In this document: positions 1 to 7,936 of the stretch, piece after piece
Layout of the letters: each line of letters opens with the position of its first letter
How positions within the stretch are numbered: the first letter of the stretch is position 1
NCBI GenBank assembly: GCA_937899715.1
Contig: CALCNX010000084.1
Location: 186,001-250,000 of the forward strand
DNA: 64,000 bases
Reading direction: 5' to 3'
Origin: an uncultured bacterium
GTDB taxonomy: Bacteria; Bacteroidota; Ignavibacteria; Kapaibacteriales; UBA4661
The notes under the pieces: model-generated
Databases searched by the model: none
Told to the model about the DNA's origin: nothing
The model's input: only the letters and a program-made list of their open reading frames with translations
Program-made: the position numbers and the translations under genes

Positions 1-572
1 GCATGAACTTTACACGCAATGAAATCCTCAACGACCCGGCATCGAAAACACCGGAAGCATTGAAAAACTTTAGCGCCACGCTCTTCGACCGCGTGGAACG
101 TACTCGTCTTGAATATGGTCAGCCAAGCGGCAATGCGAATTTGTCCATTAACTACGATTTGAAATCCTTGAACAATTTTGCGGTTATGCTGCGTTTTGCT
201 CGCTTTGGCGAAATGCGCACTGCGGATGCCGTACTGGCAACCGACACTGGTGCTGTCGCCACACGCCGCCCGGCAGTTCCTGTTTTTGACCAAACGTACT
301 CCGCAAAAATTCTGACCGACCTTGATATTTCCATGGATATTGTTCCGGGAGTACGCATTGCTGTTGGCTCAAACAATTTATTTGATGTCTATCCCGACCC
401 ACTCATTGTTCAATGGCAGGTTCGCAACCCGCTTGTGCCCGTACTTGCAAACGGCACTATTAACTACGTTAATCGCACTTCCACAGCAGGTTCGGTTCTT
501 CCGTACTCAGGGCAAACACCGTTTGGCTTCAACGGGCGATATGTCTATGCGCGAGTAGCGGTCAATTTCTAA
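1..572 (+). CDS. TonB-dependent receptor, C-terminal fragment (5' end outside window)
   Basis: The frame is open from the window edge, so only about the last 190 residues are seen. They read as the end of an outer-membrane beta-barrel: alternating polar and hydrophobic strands, the NNLFDVYPD motif typical of the last strands of TonB-dependent receptors, and the terminal strand YVYARVAVNF ending in an aromatic residue, as needed for barrel assembly. Such receptors import siderophores, vitamins or glycans using TonB energy. The plug domain and TonB box are not in the window, so the substrate cannot be named. A terminator follows the stop codon, so this is the last gene of its unit. Confidence 0.75.
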   Translation, partial: MNFTRNEILNDPASKTPEALKNFSATLFDRVERTRLEYGQPSGNANLSINYDLKSLNNFAVMLRFARFGEMRTADAVLATDTGAVATRRPAVPVFDQTYSAKILTDLDISMDIVPGVRIAVGSNNLFDVYPDPLIVQWQVRNPLVPVLANGTINYVNRTSTAGSVLPYSGQTPFGFNGRYVYARVAVNF

Positions 573-607
573 CGCTATTTTGCTGCTTTATTAGAACTTA
601 AAAGAGC

Positions 608-656
608 AGGCTTTGTATGGCGTATCAGATACCATATGAAGCCTGTTTTCTTTTTC
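608..656 (+). terminator. Rho-independent terminator after the TonB-dependent receptor
   Basis: An imperfect stem of about 14 bp (CAGGCTTTGTATGG pairing with CCATATGAAGCCTG, two mismatches) has a loop of roughly 10 bases and a T-rich tail (TTTTCTTTTT). It lies 36 bases after the receptor stop codon and before the ribosomal operon. Confidence 0.7.
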
Positions 657-763
657 TCGTGAGAACATAAAATAAAAAAATTGGCAGTGTCGAAAAGAAA
701 TAGTATTTTAGCGTTCTGCACTCAAAAAAACTATCGTATCACTTAACGTATTGAAAAACCGTC

Positions 764-934
764 ATGGCTAAAACACAAACCTTTGGCGACAAGTCCAAAA
801 AAGCCAAGGACACGACCATTCACGTGAAAGTCGTGAAGGGCTTCCGCTCCGAAAAAGGAACAACCAAATATGTTACGCGCTTTGTAAAAGTTGCGGATGT
901 TGCGCAAGTAGATAAAATCGACATTTCCAAGTAA
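764..934 (+). CDS. Small basic protein, DUF4295-like, first gene of a ribosomal operon
   Basis: This 56-residue protein starts MAKTQTFGDKSKKAK and is rich in Lys, Val and Thr. It ends 24 bases before rpmE and runs in the same direction as rpmE and rpsR. The central stretch KVVKGFRSEKGTTKY resembles the KVIKMVKSPKTGAY-type core of DUF4295, a family of about 50 residues found next to rpmB and rpmG in Bacteroidota. The resemblance is judged by eye. A ribosome-associated role is inferred from charge, size and neighbours. The coding signal is good: an ATG start, a single uninterrupted frame and tight spacing to rpmE. Confidence 0.6.
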   Translation: MAKTQTFGDKSKKAKDTTIHVKVVKGFRSEKGTTKYVTRFVKVADVAQVDKIDISK

Positions 935-958
935 CTCCCAATCGCAGAGAAAACACCC

Positions 959-1204
959 ATGAAAAAAGGTATTCATCCTAACTATCGTATCGTTGAAGTC
1001 GTCATGACCGACGGCACAACCTACCAAACACGTTCCTGCTTCAAAAACGACCGTATGGTGCTGGAGATTGACTCCAAATCCCACCCGTTCTATACTGGCA
1101 AGCAAGTTCTTTTGGACACCGCAGGACGTGTTGACCGCTTCAAGAAACGCTTTGAGAAGACACAAAAACTCAAAGAAACAGCGCAGCAAGAAGCAACTGC
1201 ATAA
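959..1204 (+). CDS. rpmE: 50S ribosomal protein L31
   Basis: 81 residues beginning MKKGIHPNYR with the family signature DSKSHPFYTGKQ near the middle, followed by a VDRFKKRF-type segment. L31 bridges the large-subunit central protuberance and the small-subunit head. The zinc-binding cysteine pairs of the C+ form are absent: only one Cys is present (CFKNDR), so this is a zinc-independent form similar to the one in alphaproteobacteria and mitochondria. The basic tail after residue 65 (KKRFEKTQKLKETAQQEATA) is lineage-specific. It lies between the DUF4295-like gene and rpsR, an unusual partner set compared with the classical rpsF-ssb-rpsR operon. Confidence 0.95.
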   Translation: MKKGIHPNYRIVEVVMTDGTTYQTRSCFKNDRMVLEIDSKSHPFYTGKQVLLDTAGRVDRFKKRFEKTQKLKETAQQEATA

Positions 1205-1237
1205 GAATTATTTTTCTCAATACTTATACCATTCCCC

Positions 1238-1528
1238 ATGCGCAGCAATCAGCAGCAAAACAACAACTCCAGCGCGGTATATGTCGGGGCGCGAACCAAG
1301 CGCCAAGAACCGCAACAAAAACGCAAGCGCCGCAATCCACTCAAGGACTCGCGCTACGTTGATTATCTTGACGTGAAATTCCTTGACCGTTTCATCAACG
1401 ACCAAGGTAAAATTCTTCCTCGTCGTATCACCGGCGCGAATGCTCACCAGCAGCGCCTTTTGGCAAATGCTATTAAGCACGCACGCCACCTTGCATTGAT
1501 TACCTTCGTCGAACAAGACGTTGCGTAA
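1238..1528 (+). CDS. rpsR: 30S ribosomal protein S18
   Basis: 96 residues. The conserved S18 core is clear: DYLDVKFLDRFINDQGKI, then LPRRITGANAHQQRLL and IKHARHLALITF. S18 binds the 30S platform together with S6. The first 35 residues are a low-complexity Gln/Asn/Arg-rich extension (MRSNQQQNNNSS...) longer than in most S18 proteins. It is the last gene of the three-gene unit, 33 bases after rpmE, and is followed by a strong terminator. Confidence 0.97.
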   Translation: MRSNQQQNNNSSAVYVGARTKRQEPQQKRKRRNPLKDSRYVDYLDVKFLDRFINDQGKILPRRITGANAHQQRLLANAIKHARHLALITFVEQDVA

Positions 1529-1550
1529 TTAGCAAGCATTACGATTTATC

Positions 1551-1589
1551 AAAAAGCCGCACCCGGACTATTCCGAGTGCGGCTTTTTT
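1551..1589 (+). terminator. Rho-independent terminator closing the L31-S18 operon
   Basis: The stem AAAAAGCCGCAC...GTGCGGCTTTTTT has an inner CCGGA/TCCG pairing and a short loop, followed by a T run. It starts 23 bases after the rpsR stop. The flanking A and T tracts could let it work in both directions. Confidence 0.9.
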
Positions 1590-1647
1590 GTGAGTGTATT
1601 TCAATCGGTCGGGTTTGTTAATACGAAAGTAACGAGCGTATTTGGGT

Positions 1648-1765
1648 GGCGGAACGCAGATTTCATGATTTTGGGGATAAAGAGGATTTTCAGAAAAAAG
1701 TACATCCGATAAAGCACACTTGGGAGCATCCCGAAAATCCTGTTCATCTTGAAATCCTCGTTCCC
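1648..1765. repeat. Dispersed ~120-bp repeat, copy 1 (degenerate right end)
   Basis: The left end GGCGGAACGCAGATT is identical to the left end of the element at 36135-36258. The 25 bases at 1675-1699 (starting GGATAAAGAGGATTTTC) are identical in both copies, and the right part (GAAAATCCTGTTCATCTTG...CGTTCC) is similar. The right terminal repeat is eroded here: CGTTCCC in place of CGTTCCGCC. The element is intergenic, between the S18 terminator and the 3' end of the PolX-like gene. Confidence 0.85.
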
Positions 1766-1781
1766 AACTCAGCAAACGAGA

Positions 1782-3461
1782 CTACGAGCGCGATTGCCGT
1801 ACCCTGACACGGAAATCTTCCCATCCAAGCACATTCAACACCGCATCCGAACTTATCCCTGCTCGCCGTGCCACAAGAACGCCATACCGCATCAATTCCA
1901 AATCATCACAATTATGTGCATCAGTGTTAATAGACAGCGTAATGCCCATTGTGTGTGCTTTCGCAGCATTTTCTGCCGAGAAATCCAATCGGTGCGGGTT
2001 GGCATTGATTTCGATGATTTTTTTGTGCTTGAGTGCCGTGTCCAAAATTGCGTCGGTATCAAAAGTGTAGCCCTTACGTTTCAGCAGTAACCGCCCCGTC
2101 GGATGCCCCAAAATAGTCGTGGCAGGATGCTCCAGTGCTCGCACAAGACGTGTGGTCATTGCCTCAGGAGTCATAGTGAAGGCAGAATGTACGGAAGCCA
2201 CGACCACATCAAAGGTCTCCAGCACTGCATCGGAATAATCCAGCGCACCACCCGGCAGAATATCCGACTCGATGCCTTTCAGAATGTGAATGCCTACGTT
2301 TTCAGCGTTGAGTGCGTCAATCTCCTCATGTTGCCGCTTTACGCGCTCTTCCGTGAGACCGTTGGCATAGACCGCCGTTTTGCTGTGGTCGCAAATGGCG
2401 ATATACTCGTAGCCAAGCGCCTGTGCGCGTTCTGCCATCTGCCGAACCGAATGTTTGCCGTCGCTCCATGTGGTGTGTACATGAAGAGTGCCGTGCAAAT
2501 GACTTATATCAACTAAATCAGCAACGGCTTTGTGAATATCGGAGCGCAAAAGAATATCAGGATTGGTACGAAGTTCCGGCGGGACGTACGGCAAACCGAC
2601 TTGCTTGTACAGGTCTTGCTCGCTCTCTGCATCAAGTGTGCTTACGTTCTTGGAAAGACGATATTGAAGCAGCGCGGCATGAAAACCCTCATCGCTGGAA
2701 AGCGCATGAAATCGTAGCGGGAATGCGGCGCGAGGAGAAAATTCTATCGTGGCGGGAATGTCCCCTGTGGTAGAAAACTGTACAGATACTAGATTTTGTG
2801 CGATCACGTGGGATATGTCCGACAAATTCGCAATCTCTGTTTGTAAGCGCAGCACGTCCTCAGGCAAACAACACACAAGCAACTCAATGTGTGAAACCGT
2901 TTCTTCGCCACAGCGAAGACCGCCGCAAACTTCTACCCCTTGAACACCCGCAAGTGGTTGTATTTGCTTGCAGAGGCGCTCTGCTTCGCGTGTGGCTCTA
3001 TGCAGATGAAAGCGGCTTTCGGCAGTACGGTACTGCGTAATTGCCTCAAGAATATTCGTTTGCGTTTTTGCGCCAAAGCCCTTTTGTGTAGCTACTCTGC
3101 CCGCCTCGCAAGCTGCTTGAAGGTCGGCAATGGATAAAACACCAAGCTCCTGCCACAGCACACGCACCTTCTTCGCCCCCAAGCCGCGCAACCGCGTCAC
3201 TTCTAGCACCGATTCGGGAATGCGTTGCAAGAGTTCGTGGTATTGCCGGATAGAACCTGTTTCGTGAAATTCCGCAATGAGCTCGCCCGTGCCTTTGCCC
3301 ACACCGGGCAGCGCGAGCATTTCTTCTAGTCCAAGCGCAGTGAGGTCTGCATCCTCCAAAGCACGCGCAGCGCTCTGAATGGCACGAATTTTGAATGGGT
3401 TTTCATCAAGCATTTCCAGTAATGTTGCTATATCGAACAAAACCGACACGAGCGCTTCCAT
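1782..3461 (-). CDS. polX: PolX-family protein with intact PHP exonuclease domain and degraded polymerase site
   Basis: About 559 residues in the usual PolX layout: N-terminal helix-hairpin-helix region (LPGVGKGTGELIAEF, RLRGLGAKKV), polymerase palm, then a C-terminal PHP metal-dependent phosphoesterase. The PHP motifs look complete: HVHTTWSDG near residue 327, CDHSK, GIESDIL, ASVHS, GHPTGR, NANPHRLD and NTDAH. The palm is not intact. The usual G-S-x-R-R...D-x-D site reads CGGLRCGEETVSHIELLV, so the two catalytic Asp are His191 and Glu193, and the third acid lies in IEFS (Glu240). I take the ATG at 3461 as the start because MEALVSVLFDIATLLEML matches the family N-terminus; an in-frame start also exists at 3497. 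Likely role: 3'-5' exonuclease or AP-site processing in base-excision repair, with polymerase activity doubtful. Confidence 0.9.
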   Translation of the reverse strand: MEALVSVLFDIATLLEMLDENPFKIRAIQSAARALEDADLTALGLEEMLALPGVGKGTGELIAEFHETGSIRQYHELLQRIPESVLEVTRLRGLGAKKVRVLWQELGVLSIADLQAACEAGRVATQKGFGAKTQTNILEAITQYRTAESRFHLHRATREAERLCKQIQPLAGVQGVEVCGGLRCGEETVSHIELLVCCLPEDVLRLQTEIANLSDISHVIAQNLVSVQFSTTGDIPATIEFSPRAAFPLRFHALSSDEGFHAALLQYRLSKNVSTLDAESEQDLYKQVGLPYVPPELRTNPDILLRSDIHKAVADLVDISHLHGTLHVHTTWSDGKHSVRQMAERAQALGYEYIAICDHSKTAVYANGLTEERVKRQHEEIDALNAENVGIHILKGIESDILPGGALDYSDAVLETFDVVVASVHSAFTMTPEAMTTRLVRALEHPATTILGHPTGRLLLKRKGYTFDTDAILDTALKHKKIIEINANPHRLDFSAENAAKAHTMGITLSINTDAHNCDDLELMRYGVLVARRAGISSDAVLNVLGWEDFRVRVRQSRS

Positions 3462-3675
3462 ACAAGCAAGAAGATTTTGTGAAAAAATTGTGAACAATGT
3501 AGAACACCGTGCTTGACCACAAAATACGATAAGTTCTTATCGGGATGTGAATTTTTTTTGTAGATTCCCGCTTTTATCGTAGATTGAAGCCCTGTTTTTA
3601 CCTTGTGAATTACATTTCATTTTGTGAAGGTTTTTGCTCTAACCTATTGATTTCACTTCATTGGTAGTCTGAAAT

Positions 3676-4524
3676 ATGCGTATTGTCCCTGCAAATGGCA
3701 AACTAAGCCTCAAAAACGATGGCACACTCGAAATATTTTTTCTTGGTGTAGGCTCTGCCTTTGCAAAGACTCTCTACCAGACCAACTTTGTCATCGTGCA
3801 AGGCGACACACACGTCGTTGTGGACTTTGGCATGACCGGTCCGATGGCACTGCACAACCTTGCAGGATTGGAAATGTCTGGCTTAGAAGTAATTCTGCCC
3901 ACCCACAGCCACGCCGACCACGTTGGCGGAATCGAATCGCTGGCGCTGGCGAACCGCTATATTGCTCGTCGTATCATGGGCAAGCCCAAATTGAAGATGA
4001 TTATCACTGAAGAATATGAGCGTATTTTGTGGGATATGACACTCCGCGGCGGCTTGGAATGGAACGAACAAGACGACGCAGGCAAAAAACTTTCTTTCTA
4101 CGATTACTTTGACCCCATTCGCCCCGCATGGAAGGGTGGACACGACCGCGAAACCTTTGAAGTGCAAGTCGGCGATATTCATATCGAAATGTTCCGCACC
4201 AAACACGTTCCCGAACAAGCCGCAACGTGGCAAGACTCCTTCATTTCCTACGGTGTATATATCAATCAGCGTGTTTTTGTTTCAGCAGATACCCGCATGG
4301 ATATTGACCTCCTGAACCACTATGCGCCACTCTCCGAAGTCATGTTCCACGATGTGCAATTTTTCTCCGGTGCCGTCCATACCCCCCTCAGCGACCTCCA
4401 AGCGCTCCCCGCCGATGTGAAAAAGAAAATGTTCCTTATTCATTATTCCGACAACTGGCAGCAGCATAGCGTTGACGATTTCGGTGGTTATGCGCAGCAG
4501 GGCTATCGCTATATTTTTGATTAA
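3676..4524 (+). CDS. MBL-fold metallo-hydrolase
   Basis: 282 residues. The metallo-beta-lactamase signature THSHADHVGG (near residues 75-85) gives the first metal ligands. Further ligands are plausible in FRTKHVPE (about 180), SADTR (about 203) and the C-terminal LIHYSD. An insertion between residues 100 and 165 is rich in charged and aromatic residues. No signal peptide is visible, so it should be cytoplasmic. The fold resembles RNase Z-like or other phosphodiesterase-type MBL enzymes, but the substrate cannot be read from the sequence. It is transcribed away from the PolX-like gene, and the 214-base divergent region shows no clear operator. Confidence 0.85.
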   Translation: MRIVPANGKLSLKNDGTLEIFFLGVGSAFAKTLYQTNFVIVQGDTHVVVDFGMTGPMALHNLAGLEMSGLEVILPTHSHADHVGGIESLALANRYIARRIMGKPKLKMIITEEYERILWDMTLRGGLEWNEQDDAGKKLSFYDYFDPIRPAWKGGHDRETFEVQVGDIHIEMFRTKHVPEQAATWQDSFISYGVYINQRVFVSADTRMDIDLLNHYAPLSEVMFHDVQFFSGAVHTPLSDLQALPADVKKKMFLIHYSDNWQQHSVDDFGGYAQQGYRYIFD

Positions 4525-4599
4525 CCGTGCACGTAGAATTCACGTACGGCAATTTTACGATAAATTTTTACGAATTTTTTGATTCATACGCACAGAACC

Positions 4600-5373
4600 A
4601 TGAACTACACGGGCATACTCCTTGACCTCTCCGCAGATTCTTCCATCGCCACCATAACCCTGAACCGACCCGACAAGCGTAACGCGCTCAATCCCACGCT
4701 CATCAGCGAAATCACACACGTCTTCCAAACACTCGGCTCGAACGATGCCGTAAAAGCGATTGTGCTGGCGGCAAATGGGAAAGTGTTCTGCGCGGGCATG
4801 GACTTGGCGTATTTGCAGGAGATTTCGCAAAATTCCGTGATGCAGAACAAAGCCGATTCACGGCGTTTTCACGATATGCTCTCGGCAATTTATTCCTGCC
4901 CGAAACCTGTGGTTGCTCGTGTTCAGGGTGCAGCCATTGCGGGCGGGTGCGGTATTGCGTCGGTGTGTGATATTGTCGTCGCCTCGCGTGAAAAAGCAAT
5001 ATTTGGCTATTCGGAAGTCAAGATTGGCTTTATTCCTGCTATTGTCTCGGTTTATCTTGTGCGGCGTATAGGAGGAACGCAGGCGCAACGCCTTCTGCTT
5101 ACTGCCGAAAATGTTAATGCTGATGAGGCATATCGTCTGGGTTTGACCACACACGTCGCGGATGATGCAGACTTGGATGCAAAAGTCTTGGAAGTCGCAC
5201 AAATGCTTGCAGCAAACAGCACTCCCGCAATAGCTCTGACAAAAGAAATTCTGGGCAATCTGTCGGGAATGTCGCTTGATGCGGCGCTGGACTATGCCTG
5301 CTCTATGAATGCGATTGCTCGCACAACGGATGATTTCAAGCGAGGTGTGGCGGGGTTTCTTCAGAAGATGTAA
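4600..5373 (+). CDS. Enoyl-CoA hydratase/isomerase (crotonase) family protein
   Basis: 257 residues of the crotonase fold. The oxyanion-hole segment CAGMDLAYL is at about residues 66-74 and the second glycine-rich segment GAAIAGGCGIASVCDIV at about 107-123, followed by YSEVKIGFIPA, which supplies a Glu at the usual catalytic position. The protein is soluble with no targeting signal. The closest overall look is to short-chain enoyl-CoA or methylglutaconyl-CoA hydratases, but substrate class is not decided here because no other fatty-acid or leucine-degradation gene is adjacent. The ATG at 4600 is preferred over an in-frame TTG 21 bases upstream because the family N-terminus begins just before the first strand. 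Confidence 0.88.
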   Translation: MNYTGILLDLSADSSIATITLNRPDKRNALNPTLISEITHVFQTLGSNDAVKAIVLAANGKVFCAGMDLAYLQEISQNSVMQNKADSRRFHDMLSAIYSCPKPVVARVQGAAIAGGCGIASVCDIVVASREKAIFGYSEVKIGFIPAIVSVYLVRRIGGTQAQRLLLTAENVNADEAYRLGLTTHVADDADLDAKVLEVAQMLAANSTPAIALTKEILGNLSGMSLDAALDYACSMNAIARTTDDFKRGVAGFLQKM

Positions 5374-5398
5374 GAACCGAAGGTCTTTTCGGGTTAGC

Positions 5399-5758
5399 TT
5401 ACCCCTCCGCCCGAAACTCAGGGTTTTCGATAATTCCCAGCACATTCCCAAACGGGTCGCGCACAGTTGCCACCCAAATTTCACCGCCGACATTGGCTGG
5501 CTCTGAGTGTGCCGTCGCTCCACAGGCAAGCAAATGTGCGTAAGCAGCGTCAATATCCTCCACTCCCCAATAGACAAGCGTGGAACCGTCTGCATATTCT
5601 AAATCCGGTATCAGCCCCAATTCATACCCGCCGATATTGAATCCTACATAAAACGGTTCATCGAAATACGGTGCTTTGCCGAAAGCGGTAGTGTACCACG
5701 CCTTTGCTGCCGCAAGGTCTGGTGCGGCATAGCCGACAGTACGAAGTCCTAAGAACAT
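5399..5758 (-). CDS. VOC (glyoxalase/bleomycin-resistance fold) family protein
   Basis: 119 residues starting MFLGLRTVGYAAPDL. The pattern is that of a single vicinal-oxygen-chelate module pair: DLAAAKAWYTTAFGKAP, then YELGLIPD, then VEDIDAAYAHLLACGA and finally VRDPFGNVLGIIENPEF. The final Asp-Pro-x-Gly-Asn and terminal Glu fit the metal-binding end of the fold. VOC proteins range from glyoxalase I to fosfomycin resistance, and nothing here fixes the reaction. It converges on the crotonase gene with 25 bases between the stops. The frame is open upstream to 5848, but those residues do not resemble the family, so I use the ATG at 5758. Confidence 0.85.
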   Translation of the reverse strand: MFLGLRTVGYAAPDLAAAKAWYTTAFGKAPYFDEPFYVGFNIGGYELGLIPDLEYADGSTLVYWGVEDIDAAYAHLLACGATAHSEPANVGGEIWVATVRDPFGNVLGIIENPEFRAEG

Positions 5759-5888
5759 AGAAATTGCCTTAATAGCTGAAGAAAATATGCTTCCACAAAT
5801 GGAGGCGGAAAAAGAAAAATTATGTAGTTTTGGAGGATTGAGCAACAAGAAATAGCAATGACAAAAAATTCACCAACAAATCACCACC

Positions 5889-6596
5889 ATGCACGTAGAA
5901 ATCTGGTCGGACGTATTATGCCCCTTCTGCTATATCGGCAAACGTCGATTTGAAGCGGCACTCGCACAATTTCCCCATAAAAACGCCGTCATGGTAACGT
6001 GGAAAAGTTTCCAGCTTGACCCGCAGGTTCAAGCTGGCGCTCACCCCGATTACCCACAAATGCTTGCTTCCAAGAAAGGTTTGCACCGTGAGCAAGCCCT
6101 CCAAATGCTCGCTCAGGTTACCGCAATGGCGCGTGAAGTGGGTCTGGAATATCACTTTGAAAAGGCAGTCGTGGCAAATTCCTACGACGCGCACCGTTTT
6201 TCGCACTTGGCGCACACGCACGGCTTGCAGGATGCGGCAGAAGAAGCACTTTTTGCGGCACACTTTGTTCATGGCAACGATATTTCTGATGTACAAACAC
6301 TTGCTCACATCAGCACAGATATTGGTTTGGAGGCGGACGAGGTAAAGCGTGTTTTGCAAAGCACAGAATACGCCGAAGAAGTAAAAGCGGATATCCACGA
6401 AGCGGCGGAAATAGGTGTTCAAGGTGTACCCTTTTTCGTGTTCAATAGGCGCTATGCCGTTTCAGGCGCACAAGAGAGCGGCATTTTTCTGGAAGTTCTC
6501 ACGAAATCATTTGCCGAATGGCAGCAAGAGCAAGCACCCATAACGCTGCAAACGCTGAACGGACAAGTCTGCACACCCGAAGGCGAGTGCGTGTAG
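5889..6596 (+). CDS. DsbA-family (FrnE-like) thiol oxidoreductase
   Basis: 235 residues. It begins directly with the thioredoxin-like strand MHVEIWSDVLCPFCYIGK, placing the redox motif C-P-F-C at residues 11-14. There is a helical insertion with AHRFSHLAHTHGLQ, and the cis-Pro segment GVQGVPFFVFNRRYAVSGAQ near residues 175-194. This matches cytoplasmic FrnE/2-hydroxychromene-2-carboxylate isomerase-like DsbA proteins. No signal peptide is present, so it acts in the cytosol, probably in disulfide or oxidative-stress chemistry. The C-terminal tail contains a further Cys pair (GQVCTPEGECV) that could take part in thiol exchange; this is an inference. Confidence 0.88.
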   Translation: MHVEIWSDVLCPFCYIGKRRFEAALAQFPHKNAVMVTWKSFQLDPQVQAGAHPDYPQMLASKKGLHREQALQMLAQVTAMAREVGLEYHFEKAVVANSYDAHRFSHLAHTHGLQDAAEEALFAAHFVHGNDISDVQTLAHISTDIGLEADEVKRVLQSTEYAEEVKADIHEAAEIGVQGVPFFVFNRRYAVSGAQESGIFLEVLTKSFAEWQQEQAPITLQTLNGQVCTPEGECV

Positions 6597-6643
6597 CGCT
6601 CTTTCAAACGCTTTCTCAAAAAACCATTCTCAAAAGAACTTTC

Positions 6644-7918
6644 TCAATCGCCACTGCGCCGCGCAAGTATTGCCCAGTGGCGATTTCCCTTTCGTGTGCA
6701 GACCACAACGCCTGCCTCGCCACCGCTTGGTAACTTGAGTTTTTTGCGAACTTCTTCCGGCATTTCGGGGAAGCCCCGTTTTTTTATTTCCGTGCCGTTG
6801 CCCCATCCGTAAGCAAGCAGGCGCTCTTTCAGCCGCCCATAGTGAAAGGGTAGCGCCTCGATTATCTCAAACCGTCTGTACCATGGGCTTTGTGATGGCT
6901 TGTCAACTGCAATACCGTAGGCAATCTGTTCATCAAAGAGCATCCATTCTTGTTCAGCAAAAAAAGTCGCCAAATGTCCTGTGCGAATAAGCGCCCCGTG
7001 CGGCTCAAGCAGAAACTTCCCTGCAAGCAAGGTTTCGTCGCCATTCCAGAGTGCTGCCGTCGAAAGGTTTGCCGAAAGGTTTGCCGAGAACTTTTCTGGC
7101 GGCTTCCATTGGTTGAATTTTCCATCAGAGCTGCACAAGGTCGCCGTGCCATCGCGCAATACGCCCTTTTCTAAGCCGCGCCATAAGACCTGTTCACGAC
7201 ATTCATTCTCGAAGCCGACCCACTCACGCTGCCAATCACCCGCCAGATGATGCGCTTCGCAGTTCACTCCGGGAGCAATTTTGACACCGCCCACACCTTG
7301 TATTTCAATGCTTTGCAGCCATCTGAGCGAGGGTGCGTACTCGTCGGGGGATTGTATTCGTCGCCCGTTCATATCTCGCCGCGAAGGGTCTGACCAAAGA
7401 CCGTCAAAGGCATTCATATCCAACCGTTTGCAGACTTCCTCCGCAAAACCACATTCTACTTCCACATTCGTGATGCCTTGCTGCGACAGATTGTGCCGTG
7501 CCATTTCTGCAAGACGCTCATCGGCTTCAATCGTCGTAACGCGCTCTGCTGCTTGTGCCAGAGCCGCCGTATCAAAGCCTGCACCCGAGCAAATTTCCAG
7601 TACGTGCGAACACCCCCGAAAGCGCTCCGCATGGTGCTTGGCGATAACGGGCGACGTTGCCTGCTCCAAGGACTGTCGTGTGAACAAACCGCCCCGTGTC
7701 CACTCACCAAAAACCGACGCTTTTTGCCGACAAAGAGCGATTTCAAGGGCATCCGAAGCCATATCGGGTGAGCACGATGTTGCCTTGCGAAGCAGCACAG
7801 TTGCGCGAAGAGTGTCGTTATTGGTCGTCCGTAAAAATTCTTGCGTTCGCCGCAGAACCACATCGCCTTCTTCTGAAAGCCAGTACGTGAGCGGTGTGTA
7901 CGCTTCTCTGTTATTCAT
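6644..7918 (-). CDS. Class I SAM-dependent methyltransferase with THUMP-like C-terminal domain (PG_1098-like)
   Basis: 424 residues. The central SAM-binding segment is HVLEICSGAGFDTAALAQ (about 105-122), followed by TTIEADERLAEMARHNL and the acidic loop DGLWSDPSRRD, where DPSRR replaces the N/D-P-P-Y catalytic loop of RNA methyltransferases. The C-terminal third (RRFEIIEALPFHYGRLKERL...WAILARR) matches the THUMP-like/ferredoxin-like domain combination seen in the Porphyromonas PG_1098 family. Probably an RNA or protein methyltransferase; the target is unknown. It lies 18 bases downstream of the glycosyltransferase gene on the same strand, so the two may be co-transcribed. Confidence 0.85.
   Translation of the reverse strand: MNNREAYTPLTYWLSEEGDVVLRRTQEFLRTTNNDTLRATVLLRKATSCSPDMASDALEIALCRQKASVFGEWTRGGLFTRQSLEQATSPVIAKHHAERFRGCSHVLEICSGAGFDTAALAQAAERVTTIEADERLAEMARHNLSQQGITNVEVECGFAEEVCKRLDMNAFDGLWSDPSRRDMNGRRIQSPDEYAPSLRWLQSIEIQGVGGVKIAPGVNCEAHHLAGDWQREWVGFENECREQVLWRGLEKGVLRDGTATLCSSDGKFNQWKPPEKFSANLSANLSTAALWNGDETLLAGKFLLEPHGALIRTGHLATFFAEQEWMLFDEQIAYGIAVDKPSQSPWYRRFEIIEALPFHYGRLKERLLAYGWGNGTEIKKRGFPEMPEEVRKKLKLPSGGEAGVVVCTRKGNRHWAILARRSGD
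6647..6684 (+). terminator. Perfect 10-bp hairpin at the convergent 3' ends
   Basis: ATCGCCACTG pairs exactly with CAGTGGCGAT across an 18-base loop and is followed by TTCCCTTT. It sits inside the last codons of the methyltransferase gene, about 50 bases after the end of the DsbA-like gene. It may terminate the plus-strand transcript, but the tail is only partly T-rich. Confidence 0.4.
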
Positions 7919-7936
7919 CTGTTAGCCTTAAATTCA

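Noticed and set aside
4579..4599. TTG start for the crotonase gene
   Set aside because: It adds seven residues (MIHTHRT) with no family support; the ATG at 4600 gives the expected N-terminus.
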